A stretch of 64,000 nucleotides of DNA. Origin: a virus. Location of the stretch: the IMG/VR virus record IMGVR_UViG_3300025030_001449, positions 27,174 to 91,173 of that record; one strand, 5' to 3'. This document shows positions 9,072-16,880 of the stretch, in pieces (within the stretch, counting starts at the first letter, position 1; each line of letters opens with the position of its first letter). A program made the position numbers and the translations under genes. The notes beneath the pieces were generated by a model. It did not search any database, was not told where the DNA came from, and saw only the letters and a list, made by a program, of their open reading frames with translations.

Positions 9072-9710
9072 TTAAAATTTTAACCTAATATTATTTAATT
9101 CTGTTTTTTTTGATAAAATTTGAATATCTTTGATTATTTGTGTTTCTGATACTGGTTCTAATTTTTCTTCTTCCAATTTTATTTTTTGAAATTTACCTTC
9201 AATAACTTTAAGAAATTCTATCTGTTTCTTTTGTAATGTTTGTTTGATTTCCAACCCCCCTATTAATGTATTTTGATTTTGATTTAAGCCTAGCCACCAT
9301 CTGTTAAATTGAAAATTTCCATTATCATTTGTTTGTTCCAAGGGATTTAAAAATATTAAATGAAATTGATTGTTTTCATCTGATATTCCTTCATATTTTA
9401 ATGTGGATATTATATTTTTATCATTTGTATTCACCCCTTTTAATTGTATTTTACTACTTGTTTCTCTATTAATTCTTCCGATGGAAAGAGTATCTCTTGC
9501 AGGAAACTCAAAATTCAATATTTTTTCACTTATTATTGTACTATCTGATTTAGGTTTTAAATAAATAAATTGTTTATTTATTGCTGAAATATATTTTGGT
9601 AATGTTTCTTTTCTAGTATTATCAATAGAAAAATGATCCATTATATCATTTTTATTTCTTCTAATAATATCTGCATAAAACTTATTTATTGTTATTTGTT
9701 TAGTTGCCAT
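9072..9710 (-). CDS. unknown protein in the structural run
   Basis: 212 residues, not recognised. It is soluble and mixed alpha/beta, with a lysine- and glutamate-rich C-terminal half likely to form helices (QTLQKKQIEFLKVIEGKF). Its place between fibre-type genes and behind its own late-type box suggests a virion or assembly role, which is inference. Confidence 0.55.
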   Translation of the reverse strand: MATKQITINKFYADIIRRNKNDIMDHFSIDNTRKETLPKYISAINKQFIYLKPKSDSTIISEKILNFEFPARDTLSIGRINRETSSKIQLKGVNTNDKNIISTLKYEGISDENNQFHLIFLNPLEQTNDNGNFQFNRWWLGLNQNQNTLIGGLEIKQTLQKKQIEFLKVIEGKFQKIKLEEEKLEPVSETQIIKDIQILSKKTELNNIRLKF

Positions 9711-9714
9711 TTTA

Positions 9715-9725
9715 TATATAAATAT
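9715..9725 (-). promoter_or_regulatory. late-type box
   Basis: TATATAAATAT (plus strand) squeezed into the 19-nt gap between two genes, only 4 nt from the ATG at 9710. If it is a promoter, the mRNA would be nearly leaderless. Confidence 0.5.
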
Positions 9726-9729
9726 TCAT

Positions 9730-10185
9730 TTATTTCATTATTTCATAATTACCTTCTTTATTTGTCATATAAAAGTTTCCTCTAATATTATATAACTCAT
9801 AAGGAAATAAATCCATCCAGTATGTTTCTTTTCCAAATAATACATTTTTAACATTATTTGTGAATTTAACAGAATTAATATCAAAATAAATAATTGATAG
9901 TAAAACTACATCACCATTATTATTAAATATAATATTATTTCCCATCTTATTAAGACTATCTAACCATACAAAACCATTATTATTAAATTCAACATTATCT
10001 GGAATATATGTTATTAAATTAGAATCAATATAAGAACCATTAATAATAATTTTATTGTTTTTTATTTTATAAGGATATTTTTCCTTATTTAATATATCAA
10101 TGAATTCTTTTCTCCTTGAATCTGATTCTGAAATAATATTCTCTATTAATCTTTTAAATTGAGATTCTGTAATTATAATTTTCAT
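9730..10185 (-). CDS. solenoid-like repeat protein of the MKIIITESQFK family, copy 1
   Basis: 151 residues. The N terminus MKIIITESQFKRLIEN is followed by a short linker (ISESDSRRKEFIDIL) and then by units of about 21 residues of the type MGNNIIFNNNGDVVLLSI, suggestive of a small beta-solenoid. It ends with a conserved FGKETYWMDLFPYELYNI segment. Related genes lie at 16339-16863, 19393-19974 and 62980-63435, and relics at 13556-13616 and 42190-42250. Function unknown. The leader peptide contains I/L-x-E sites like those cut by T4-type prohead proteases, so packaging in the capsid is one possibility. Confidence 0.7.
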   Translation of the reverse strand: MKIIITESQFKRLIENIISESDSRRKEFIDILNKEKYPYKIKNNKIIINGSYIDSNLITYIPDNVEFNNNGFVWLDSLNKMGNNIIFNNNGDVVLLSIIYFDINSVKFTNNVKNVLFGKETYWMDLFPYELYNIRGNFYMTNKEGNYEIMK

Positions 10186-10192
10186 ATATTCT

Positions 10193-10203
10193 TATATAAA
10201 TAT
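10193..10203 (-). promoter_or_regulatory. late-type box
   Basis: TATATAAATAT (plus strand), 7 nt from the start codon at 10185. The flanking sequence is nearly identical to 42211-42250. Confidence 0.5.
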
Positions 10204-10313
10204 TTACTTATATTAAAAATAATCGGTTTTAATAATAATTTTAATATTTGTTCGTTATACCATAAAATAAAAAATAATTTGGTAAAAATTTAAAAATCAA
10301 TTAATTATAAATA

Positions 10314-11096
10314 TTAAACATATTCCCATTTATACCCTCCAGCCGTTTTAAATCTCTTTCTACAACAATTACAAATAACACTAGATATTATTCCTGTTTC
10401 TTTGCCTGCTATTTCTAAACTTTTAAATTGTTTAATAAAATTACCATTTTTATCATATTGATTAACTGATCTAGGATCAAATACGTTTTTTTCATGTTTA
10501 TGATCTTCTAAATTTAATTTTTCTCCTTTATATTTAAAAATATATCCGCCGGCAGTTTTCCTTCTTTTTTTATTTCTACAAACATTACTTATTTGTCCAT
10601 CACTGATATTTAATATTTTTCCAGCTTCTTTTATACTGTTCCATGTTTTAATAAAATTACCTTGTAAATCATATTGATCAACTGGTTTTAATGGATTAAT
10701 ATTTCGTCCCATCCTAGATTTACTTATATTTTTACAATGTTTTTTCGAAAATCCTACACCATATGCCCAATGATTTTTACCACTACCAAATCCAGTTCCG
10801 CCAGGAGTATTATTTGTTAATTTAAGCCCCCACGCCTTCATTTGTTCAATCCAATATGGTTCCCAAAATTCCCACTCATCTTCTGGAACAATATCTAATA
10901 TTTTTAATTCTGGCTCTATGCCTTCTTTTATTAATTTATATATCCAACGTTCATTATGTGTTCTCTCTTTATTAGAATTCTTTTTTTGTGATATTAAAAT
11001 ATGACTTCGTAATCTTCTTTTTACTTTATCAGTTTTGCCAACATAGCGAATTTCATTCGTTCTAGGATCTGATAAAGTGTAAATAAATATATCCAT
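10314..11096 (-). CDS. GIY-YIG homing endonuclease with NUMOD1-like repeats
   Basis: 260 residues from ATG 11094-11096 (MDIFIYTLSDP), where GIY-YIG domains normally begin. A TTG start at 11150 would add 18 residues and begin inside the structured leader. The N terminus shows IYTLSDP ... RYVGKT and the conserved arginines (KRRLRSH). Two C-terminal DNA-binding repeats follow: VDQYDLQGNFIKTWNSIKEA ... AGGYIFKY and VNQYDKNGNFIKQFKSLEIA ... AGGYKWEY. It is a free-standing selfish nuclease placed between structural genes. Confidence 0.85.
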   Translation of the reverse strand: MDIFIYTLSDPRTNEIRYVGKTDKVKRRLRSHILISQKKNSNKERTHNERWIYKLIKEGIEPELKILDIVPEDEWEFWEPYWIEQMKAWGLKLTNNTPGGTGFGSGKNHWAYGVGFSKKHCKNISKSRMGRNINPLKPVDQYDLQGNFIKTWNSIKEAGKILNISDGQISNVCRNKKRRKTAGGYIFKYKGEKLNLEDHKHEKNVFDPRSVNQYDKNGNFIKQFKSLEIAGKETGIISSVICNCCRKRFKTAGGYKWEYV

Positions 11097-11148
11097 TTTA
11101 TTATATTTCTTAAAATAAAATCCCTCACATTTATTGGGTAATCTATAC

Positions 11149-11210
11149 AATAGTTAAATTGAAGAGAAATAAATGGTATTGGGATTTTAAATATCTTATT
11201 TTTAACTATT
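11149..11210 (-). ncRNA. structured leader element, copy A
   Basis: A perfect 10-bp inverted repeat (AATAGTTAAA at 11149-11158, TTTAACTATT at 11201-11210) encloses 42 nt whose core resembles copies B (25979-26042) and C (39412-39509). On the minus strand it lies between a late-type box and the GIY-YIG start, so it would be part of a 5' leader of about 125 nt. The RNA nature is inferred from the conserved helix. Confidence 0.5.
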
Positions 11211-11229
11211 TTACATTACGATTACCTAT

Positions 11230-11240
11230 TATATAAATAC
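11230..11240 (-). promoter_or_regulatory. late-type box upstream of element A
   Basis: TATATAAATAC (plus strand), 20 nt upstream of the outer stem of element A. Confidence 0.5.
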
Positions 11241-11249
11241 CTGGTAAAT

Positions 11250-11290
11250 GAGCAAAAGGCCAATTATTTTAAATTATTTTTAAAGAAGGT
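11250..11290 (-). repeat. 3' element shared by three structural genes, copy 2
   Basis: Contains AGCAAAAGGCCAATTATTT (plus strand) directly after the stop of the gene at 11291. It resembles 7815-7856 and 26080-26117. Confidence 0.5.
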
Positions 11291-13513
11291 TTAGAAGTCT
11301 AATCCAAGCTCTATGATCACAGTTTTCCCCACTTTCTTTTCAATTGGTCTATTTATTTTTCCAACAGCAACAAGATTTCTATTATTATCATAAATTCCCA
11401 CTTCTGAAATAAATACTGAAGTTGTCCCATCAAATGTTGGGTTAATTGAAGTATTAAATTGATTTCCCCCCGCAGGCAAAACAAATTTTGTTTTATAGCT
11501 TATTGCCTGAATATCCGTTTCAATATTTCCAAAAAAGAATACTTCATCCCCAAATTGTAATTTTGTGTCTTGAGAAGTTGTTGGAATATCAATATAATTA
11601 TGTAAATTATAAGTATTTCCAGAATTTGTATCATATAATTCTTTTGTTATATTAAATATTTTTTGATTGGATGATTGATCCAAATCATCTGGATTAATTG
11701 TTGTTGCGGATGTTGTATTATAACTGGTTAAACCTGTTGTTTGATCAATCCATCTCCATAAATCTGCTTTGGGTCTTTGTCCAAGTGCTGTTCTTTGAAC
11801 TAATAATTTTAAATTTGTTGCATTCCAACCTGTGCCAGAATAAGTTGCCATATTGGCAACACTTCTCATATATGGTAATTTACCAAGTGGAAATCTAACT
11901 TGTGCAACCCCAGGAACTGGTGATTGAGATGTGTCTCCTGTAATTCGGACATAATTTTGACAATGTAATCCTGTTGTCATTCCAAGATTAATTGGTGTTC
12001 CAACAGTTGTTCCTGACCAAGTTCTTTGATTTTCAAATAAATAAGAAACCCATACTTGTTGTGTTTGTGGTGAAAATAAATTACTTCCCACGCTTGCAGC
12101 AACATCAACTGCTTTACCTTCTAATGTCGGTAATGTCCAATTTCTATTGGATTTATATAACATTGCTGCCAATAATTCCTCATCTTCAATGATAATAGTT
12201 TTTAAATCATTAAATACTTTACCAACAGTATTTCCAGAACTATCTGTTAAATTATAATAAGTTGTTGTAATTTTACCATTTGTTTTTGATGGGTCTAATG
12301 TATCTCCTACTATTAAATTCTTTTTAGTTTCCCCCACATTTGATAATTCTAGACCAAATGTCGTCCCATCATTATGATGCCACATTATAAGTGGTAAATG
12401 GAGTTTAACAGTATCTTTATGTAAACTTTCCCCATAATAATTTGAAATTGAATGATTTGTATAATGAATTATTCCTATTGCTTTTTGATCTGGTTTATCA
12501 AAAGTATAATTTAAATAATTTTTTATTCCTGTATATCCTGTAGAACCATAATCTGTATGTTCTTCATATGTTGTTAAATCATTCCCTGCAATTGTTTCTG
12601 TATGAACAATATTCATATTCCAGATATTAAGTTCATCATTTGCTAAATTAGATGTATTTGTAAAGGCAAGAGTATCTTCATTCCAATATTGTGTTGTTTC
12701 TCCAGAACCATAAAAAGTATCTATTGAATTACCAGAGGGATAAAAGAAAACATTTGCCAATGTTGTTTGAGATGCTCCAGATAATAGCCTACCCCCTGTT
12801 GTTGTTCCGCCTGTTAAAGCATTAAAATTTGGAAGAATTCCCCTGTCCGTAGTAATATCTAAAAATCCACTTGTTGCTAAATTTCCAGATATTGATTCAA
12901 TTTTATACCACAAATAAGGTATTGGTTGCCTATGATCAATATAAATTGCACTCCCGTTATTTGTTGATCTTGTAAGCGCTGACATTGAAGGGTTTCTCCA
13001 TTCAACTAACATATAATCATCAACTTTGGGTTGGGTTCCACCAGTAAAAGTTGATCCACTATAAACTCTCATTGATGTTGTTCCTGTTACACCAGAAATA
13101 TGAATTCTTGCATCAGCTTGATGTAAATAAGGTTTAGATGCTGGTGATTGAGCTGTGCGTAATGAATAATTATTAGATGTACCAGAAAAAAATCCTCTTT
13201 GTTTGGCAGTATTGGTTATTTCATTTTCTACAGGTACTATTGATGGTAAAGGTTTATAAAAATCTTCAGAAGTATAACTAAGTTTATCTTCAGCTGGAAT
13301 AAGATATTTTCCTATTGGTGATTTATCAAAAGGACTTAATATTCTGTTATTACTATGTACAAAAGAAATATCTTTTCCATAGGTATAATCAATTTCAGAA
13401 TCTCCAAAGGAAAATTGAGAAAATGTTAAAGCCCCACTTGATAAAAGTTTACGTCCTATGGTTGTAAGACGTGCCGAAAGAAGAGGCGAAGGCGTTTTAT
13501 TTATAAAGCTCAT
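11291..13513 (-). CDS. tail fibre or baseplate protein with SFGD N-terminal domain
   Basis: 740 residues. The N terminus (MSFINKTPSPLLSARLTTIG ... LTFSQFSFGDSEIDYTYG) belongs to a domain shared with 13618-15030 and 15312-16334 (GF(I/V) ... (K/L) ... FS(L/F)GDPD..Y). The long Gly/Thr/Ser/Asn-rich body suggests a beta-rich fibre. The C terminus ISEVGIYDNNRNLVAVGKI is shared with 7857-9038. The common N-terminal domain probably docks several fibre-like proteins to the same baseplate site; that is inference. Confidence 0.75.
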   Translation of the reverse strand: MSFINKTPSPLLSARLTTIGRKLLSSGALTFSQFSFGDSEIDYTYGKDISFVHSNNRILSPFDKSPIGKYLIPAEDKLSYTSEDFYKPLPSIVPVENEITNTAKQRGFFSGTSNNYSLRTAQSPASKPYLHQADARIHISGVTGTTSMRVYSGSTFTGGTQPKVDDYMLVEWRNPSMSALTRSTNNGSAIYIDHRQPIPYLWYKIESISGNLATSGFLDITTDRGILPNFNALTGGTTTGGRLLSGASQTTLANVFFYPSGNSIDTFYGSGETTQYWNEDTLAFTNTSNLANDELNIWNMNIVHTETIAGNDLTTYEEHTDYGSTGYTGIKNYLNYTFDKPDQKAIGIIHYTNHSISNYYGESLHKDTVKLHLPLIMWHHNDGTTFGLELSNVGETKKNLIVGDTLDPSKTNGKITTTYYNLTDSSGNTVGKVFNDLKTIIIEDEELLAAMLYKSNRNWTLPTLEGKAVDVAASVGSNLFSPQTQQVWVSYLFENQRTWSGTTVGTPINLGMTTGLHCQNYVRITGDTSQSPVPGVAQVRFPLGKLPYMRSVANMATYSGTGWNATNLKLLVQRTALGQRPKADLWRWIDQTTGLTSYNTTSATTINPDDLDQSSNQKIFNITKELYDTNSGNTYNLHNYIDIPTTSQDTKLQFGDEVFFFGNIETDIQAISYKTKFVLPAGGNQFNTSINPTFDGTTSVFISEVGIYDNNRNLVAVGKINRPIEKKVGKTVIIELGLDF

Positions 13514-13531
13514 GTTTTTAATTATTATTTT

Positions 13532-13542
13532 TATATAAATAT
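13532..13542 (-). promoter_or_regulatory. late-type box
   Basis: TATATAAATAT (plus strand), 18 nt from the start codon at 13513. Confidence 0.5.
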
Positions 13543-13555
13543 TTCATATTCAAAT

Positions 13556-13616
13556 TTATTTTATTATTTCATAATCACCTTCTTTTAAATTGACTTTCTG
13601 TAATTATAATTTTCAT
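13556..13616 (-). pseudogene. deletion relic of an MKIIITESQFK-family gene
   Basis: The minus strand starts with MKIIITESQFKR and stops at once. Overlapping in another frame are codons for EGDYEIIK plus TAA, which match the end of the complete family members (KEGNYEIMK). Start and end of the gene are thus joined with the whole middle missing, leaving a scar of about 60 bp between two fibre genes. Confidence 0.75.
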
Positions 13617-13617
13617 A

Positions 13618-15030
13618 TTAAATGTAAGTTATAAAAGGTAACGATAATTCCGTACTTGTTAAACCAGACCAATTATGTAAATCACCCAATGGATTTGAAC
13701 TTAATATCTGATTATTATTTAATGCGTTTGACACATCCAAATCAAAATTAATTTTTAATATTCCAATTTCATCGTTTATATTATCTGTTTTTGCTATAAG
13801 TGTTAATGGTTTTCTTGATAAATAGTTTATTGGTGTTGTTCCATTACCAGAATATACAATATTGAATAATCTATTGGTATTATTTGGATTTGAATTATGT
13901 TTAATGAAATTTCCCAATAATTTTATTTCTTCTTGAATCAAATCTCTTTTATAAAATCTTAAATAGTGATTTCTCCATCTTTTTTCTATTTCATCTGGAT
14001 TTTGAATCTCATCTCCCATTAATTCTTCTGGATCTTGAAGTATTTCACTTCTTGCTTCAAATATTTTGGGCCCATCAAATCCTGTATCAACTGATGCTGC
14101 TGGGATGATAACTCCTCCAGATATATTAAAATCAACATTTTCCAAGTCCGTATTTCTATAAAATTTTTTTATATTACTAATAATTGGAAATGTGGCAGTA
14201 GAAAATACATCTATATCTTGTAAATTTTGTCCTACATATCCCAATGACCTTGGATATATTATTAATCCTCCCTTACCAGCGCCACCCAATGATAATGTTT
14301 CCCCACTTAAATAAGATGATAATGCTATTACAAAAGGAGATGGATAATCACTAAAATCAAAACTTGTGGAAAGATATTTATTAATATTAACTGCAGGATT
14401 ATTTAATATTGTTTGATTTATATTAAAAAATCTTTTAAAATATTCCGTATCTGATGTTATCCCTTCACCGATTTTAAATTCTATTTCTTTTCTCTCTATG
14501 GTTTCCAGATTTGTTGTATTTGAACTGACAATAATAGCAATTTCAGAATAAAAGTCTGCAAATGGGGATTTTATTTGTTCGTCATATGTACTGCCAGATT
14601 GTCTTCCTTCTGATGATTCTAATAACAAATACTTAATCATTCTATCCAATTTAACAGTGCAATTTAATTGTTGATAATAAGAAGTATCTCCAGAATTTAT
14701 ATAATCCTCATTTTTTTTAAATTTAATTTTCCTGGTCTGTAATTTATTTTCAGAACCTCTCAATATTTTATTTCTTAAACTATTCTCATTAATACTGGAA
14801 TGAACAGAAAAAACACAGCCACTAAAATCTCCCGTTATATTGGGAACGTCTCCAGTAACTAGTGGTTGTGTTCCACCAGACCCCATATAACTATGATCTG
14901 GATCACCTAAAGAAAAAGTAGAAATTAACATTCTATCAATATCATTAATAAGATATTCTCTTCCCTTTTGAGTTAAAAGAGCATCAATCTCAATTTTAGT
15001 AGTTGTTGTTGCACTTGAAATAAATCCCAT
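13618..15030 (-). CDS. baseplate or fibre structural protein with SFGD-type N-terminal domain
   Basis: 470 residues. The N terminus MGFISSATTTTKIEIDALLT ... QKGREYLI ... ISTFSLGDPDHSYMGSGG matches the shared N-terminal domain of the products of 11291-13513 and 15312-16334. Residues about 330-365 hold a charged segment (EIEKRWRNHYLRFYKRDLIQ). The rest is beta-rich and virion-like. It sits behind its own late-type box. Confidence 0.7.
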   Translation of the reverse strand: MGFISSATTTTKIEIDALLTQKGREYLINDIDRMLISTFSLGDPDHSYMGSGGTQPLVTGDVPNITGDFSGCVFSVHSSINENSLRNKILRGSENKLQTRKIKFKKNEDYINSGDTSYYQQLNCTVKLDRMIKYLLLESSEGRQSGSTYDEQIKSPFADFYSEIAIIVSSNTTNLETIERKEIEFKIGEGITSDTEYFKRFFNINQTILNNPAVNINKYLSTSFDFSDYPSPFVIALSSYLSGETLSLGGAGKGGLIIYPRSLGYVGQNLQDIDVFSTATFPIISNIKKFYRNTDLENVDFNISGGVIIPAASVDTGFDGPKIFEARSEILQDPEELMGDEIQNPDEIEKRWRNHYLRFYKRDLIQEEIKLLGNFIKHNSNPNNTNRLFNIVYSGNGTTPINYLSRKPLTLIAKTDNINDEIGILKINFDLDVSNALNNNQILSSNPLGDLHNWSGLTSTELSLPFITYI

Positions 15031-15044
15031 TTAATTATAATTTT

Positions 15045-15055
15045 TATATAAATAT
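15045..15055 (-). promoter_or_regulatory. late-type box, back to back with an early promoter
   Basis: TATATAAATAT (plus strand), 14 nt from the start codon at 15030. It touches the TTTGG box of the plus-strand promoter that begins at 15055, so two promoter classes diverge from one point. Confidence 0.55.
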
Positions 15056-15090
15056 TTGGTTTTCTCATTTATTTTACTTATCTTTGTATT
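15055..15090 (+). promoter_or_regulatory. Bacteroidetes-type promoter
   Basis: TTTGG at 15055-15059 and TATCTTTG at 15079-15086 with about 19 nt between. It is followed by a leader containing TTAACTTAAAAC before the small gene at 15131. Confidence 0.8.
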
Positions 15091-15130
15091 ATAATTAACT
15101 AAATTTATTAACTTAAAACATTAAAAAATT

Positions 15131-15307
15131 ATGAAACTTAAAAATTCCCCTGGCAAAATAAATGAAAGAAGGAAAAAAGTATTGGAAAAACTACAAAACA
15201 AAAAAGAACCCAATCAAAAACAGTTAAAGGAAATCAAAACATTGGAATCAAAAATTGATCCAACCGCTAGAGAAAGAAGAACAAAAAAGAAAAGGGGGAA
15301 TAAATAA
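15131..15307 (+). CDS. 58-residue basic early-type protein
   Basis: MKLKNSPGKINERRKKVLEK begins a very lysine- and arginine-rich, probably helical protein that ends in TARERRTKKKRGNK. It has its own host-type promoter and a well-placed ATG, and ends 4 bp before the convergent stop at 15312. It could bind nucleic acid. It lies as a single plus-strand gene inside the minus-strand structural run. Function unknown. Confidence 0.7.
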   Translation: MKLKNSPGKINERRKKVLEKLQNKKEPNQKQLKEIKTLESKIDPTARERRTKKKRGNK

Positions 15308-15311
15308 TTAT

Positions 15312-16334
15312 TTAAATTGTTGGATCGATTCCTGAAAATTGAGTTATTTCTTTTATAGGATCACCATCAAAATTACTGGAATCTACTTGTTTTGAATTTG
15401 GTGGTATTTGCCCAGGTGTATATAATATTTTAATTGACCCAGAACACCAAGATTCCAGTCCTTTTCTTGTATTTCCCCCACAAATACTAATTGGTTGAGA
15501 TATGTTATTTCCTGCTAAACTATTAACATTACTTGTTACTCTGTTGTTATTTAAATAATAAACCCTTCTGAATTGAGAAAAATTATTTTTAACAATGGTC
15601 CTGGCATCTTGAACTATAGAATCTAATCTTCTTTTTGCTATTATAACATTTGTGTCATTAATTCCAGTTTGTCCTTTGGTATAATATAAAAATAATGGGC
15701 CAGTAACAGGACCAAATATAACATTACCACCAAAATTCTTTTCACTATAAACGATTAATGTTGTATCAACATCTATAACTACTGCAACTAAAGTAGTTGT
15801 CATAGAAATTAAATTTTCAATATTATTATATTTACCAGTACCCAGTCCGTTTCCATTAGTTCCTATTGTTTCATATATTCTTCCACCATCAATACTATAA
15901 TTAAGTGGTTTGGCACCAACCATATCAAATCCTTGAAAGTGTACACCGCATTTAGTAAATTCAAATATATGAGACCTTGATAAATCAATATTATTTTTAT
16001 TAACAATTAAAAAACTTGTTTGTTCTCTTATTTGTGTTGTATTCATACAAGACATTGCTGAAAGTGGTGTACCACTAACACTTGGGCCACTAATACCAGT
16101 AATATCTGGTATATTTCCTTCAGTTAATATATTGCCAACAATTCCATCAATAACAGGATTTTTAGTTATATCGGGCGGAGTTCCTCCTTTTGCAATTAAA
16201 TAATTTATATCTGGATCACCAAAACTAAATTTTTTAACAATAAGACCACTTTTATCATCACCAATAAGATATTTTCTCATATTTTCTGTTAATGATACTT
16301 TTAATGTACGAGTATTGGCACTTACAAATCCCAT
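15312..16334 (-). CDS. baseplate or fibre structural protein with SFGD N-terminal domain
   Basis: 340 residues. The N terminus MGFVSANTRTLKVSLTENMR ... VKKFSFGDPDINYLIAKGG is the third copy of the domain shared with 11291-13513 and 13618-15030. The remainder is rich in Gly, Asn, Ser and Thr. Virion protein by context. Confidence 0.7.
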   Translation of the reverse strand: MGFVSANTRTLKVSLTENMRKYLIGDDKSGLIVKKFSFGDPDINYLIAKGGTPPDITKNPVIDGIVGNILTEGNIPDITGISGPSVSGTPLSAMSCMNTTQIREQTSFLIVNKNNIDLSRSHIFEFTKCGVHFQGFDMVGAKPLNYSIDGGRIYETIGTNGNGLGTGKYNNIENLISMTTTLVAVVIDVDTTLIVYSEKNFGGNVIFGPVTGPLFLYYTKGQTGINDTNVIIAKRRLDSIVQDARTIVKNNFSQFRRVYYLNNNRVTSNVNSLAGNNISQPISICGGNTRKGLESWCSGSIKILYTPGQIPPNSKQVDSSNFDGDPIKEITQFSGIDPTI

Positions 16335-16338
16335 TTGT

Positions 16339-16863
16339 TTAATTTTTTAATATTTCATAATTATCTTTTTTATCACTCCACATATGAAATTTTCCCTTAA
16401 TATTATAAAACTCATAAGGAAAATGTTCCATCCAGTATGTTTCCTTTCCAAAATATACATTTATAACATTATTTGTGAAATTAACAGAATGAATATCAAA
16501 ATAAAAAATTGAATCTAACCATATATTACCTTTATTATTAAATATAATATTATTTCCCATTTTTTTGAGGAAAAGTAAAGTTACAGAACCTTTATTATTA
16601 AATTCAATATTATTTCCCATTCCTTTAAGAAATTTTAAATTTACATGACTATTATTATTAAACTCAACATTATCTGGAATATATGTTATTAATTTAGAAT
16701 TTATATACTCACCACCAATAATAATTTTATTATTATCCTTTATTTTATAAGAAACGTTTTCCTTATCTAAAATATCAATAAATTCTTGTCTTTTAATATC
16801 TGATTCTAAAATAATATTTTCAATTAATTTTTTAAATTGACTTTCTGTAATTATTATTTTCAT
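16339..16863 (-). CDS. solenoid-like repeat protein of the MKIIITESQFK family, copy 2
   Basis: 174 residues. It has the same architecture as 9730-10185 with one extra 21-residue unit (MGNNIEFNNKGSVTLLFLKK then MGNNIIFNNKGNIWLDSI). The leader reads MKIIITESQFKKLIENIILE. It starts 4 bp from the preceding structural gene's end, like an insertion between virion genes. Confidence 0.7.
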   Translation of the reverse strand: MKIIITESQFKKLIENIILESDIKRQEFIDILDKENVSYKIKDNNKIIIGGEYINSKLITYIPDNVEFNNNSHVNLKFLKGMGNNIEFNNKGSVTLLFLKKMGNNIIFNNKGNIWLDSIFYFDIHSVNFTNNVINVYFGKETYWMEHFPYEFYNIKGKFHMWSDKKDNYEILKN

Positions 16864-16868
16864 ATTTT

Positions 16869-16879
16869 TATATAAATAT
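16869..16879 (-). promoter_or_regulatory. late-type box
   Basis: TATATAAATAT (plus strand) in the 17-nt gap between two genes, 5 nt from the ATG at 16863. Confidence 0.5.
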
Positions 16880-16880
16880 C

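Noticed and set aside
11097-11150. TTG-started extension of the GIY-YIG protein
   Set aside because: It begins in the stem of element A, and the conserved domain starts exactly at the ATG at 11096.
11149-11290. Group I intron carrying the GIY-YIG gene
   Set aside because: No split coding gene flanks it and no recognisable P7/P3 core; a structured leader fits better.
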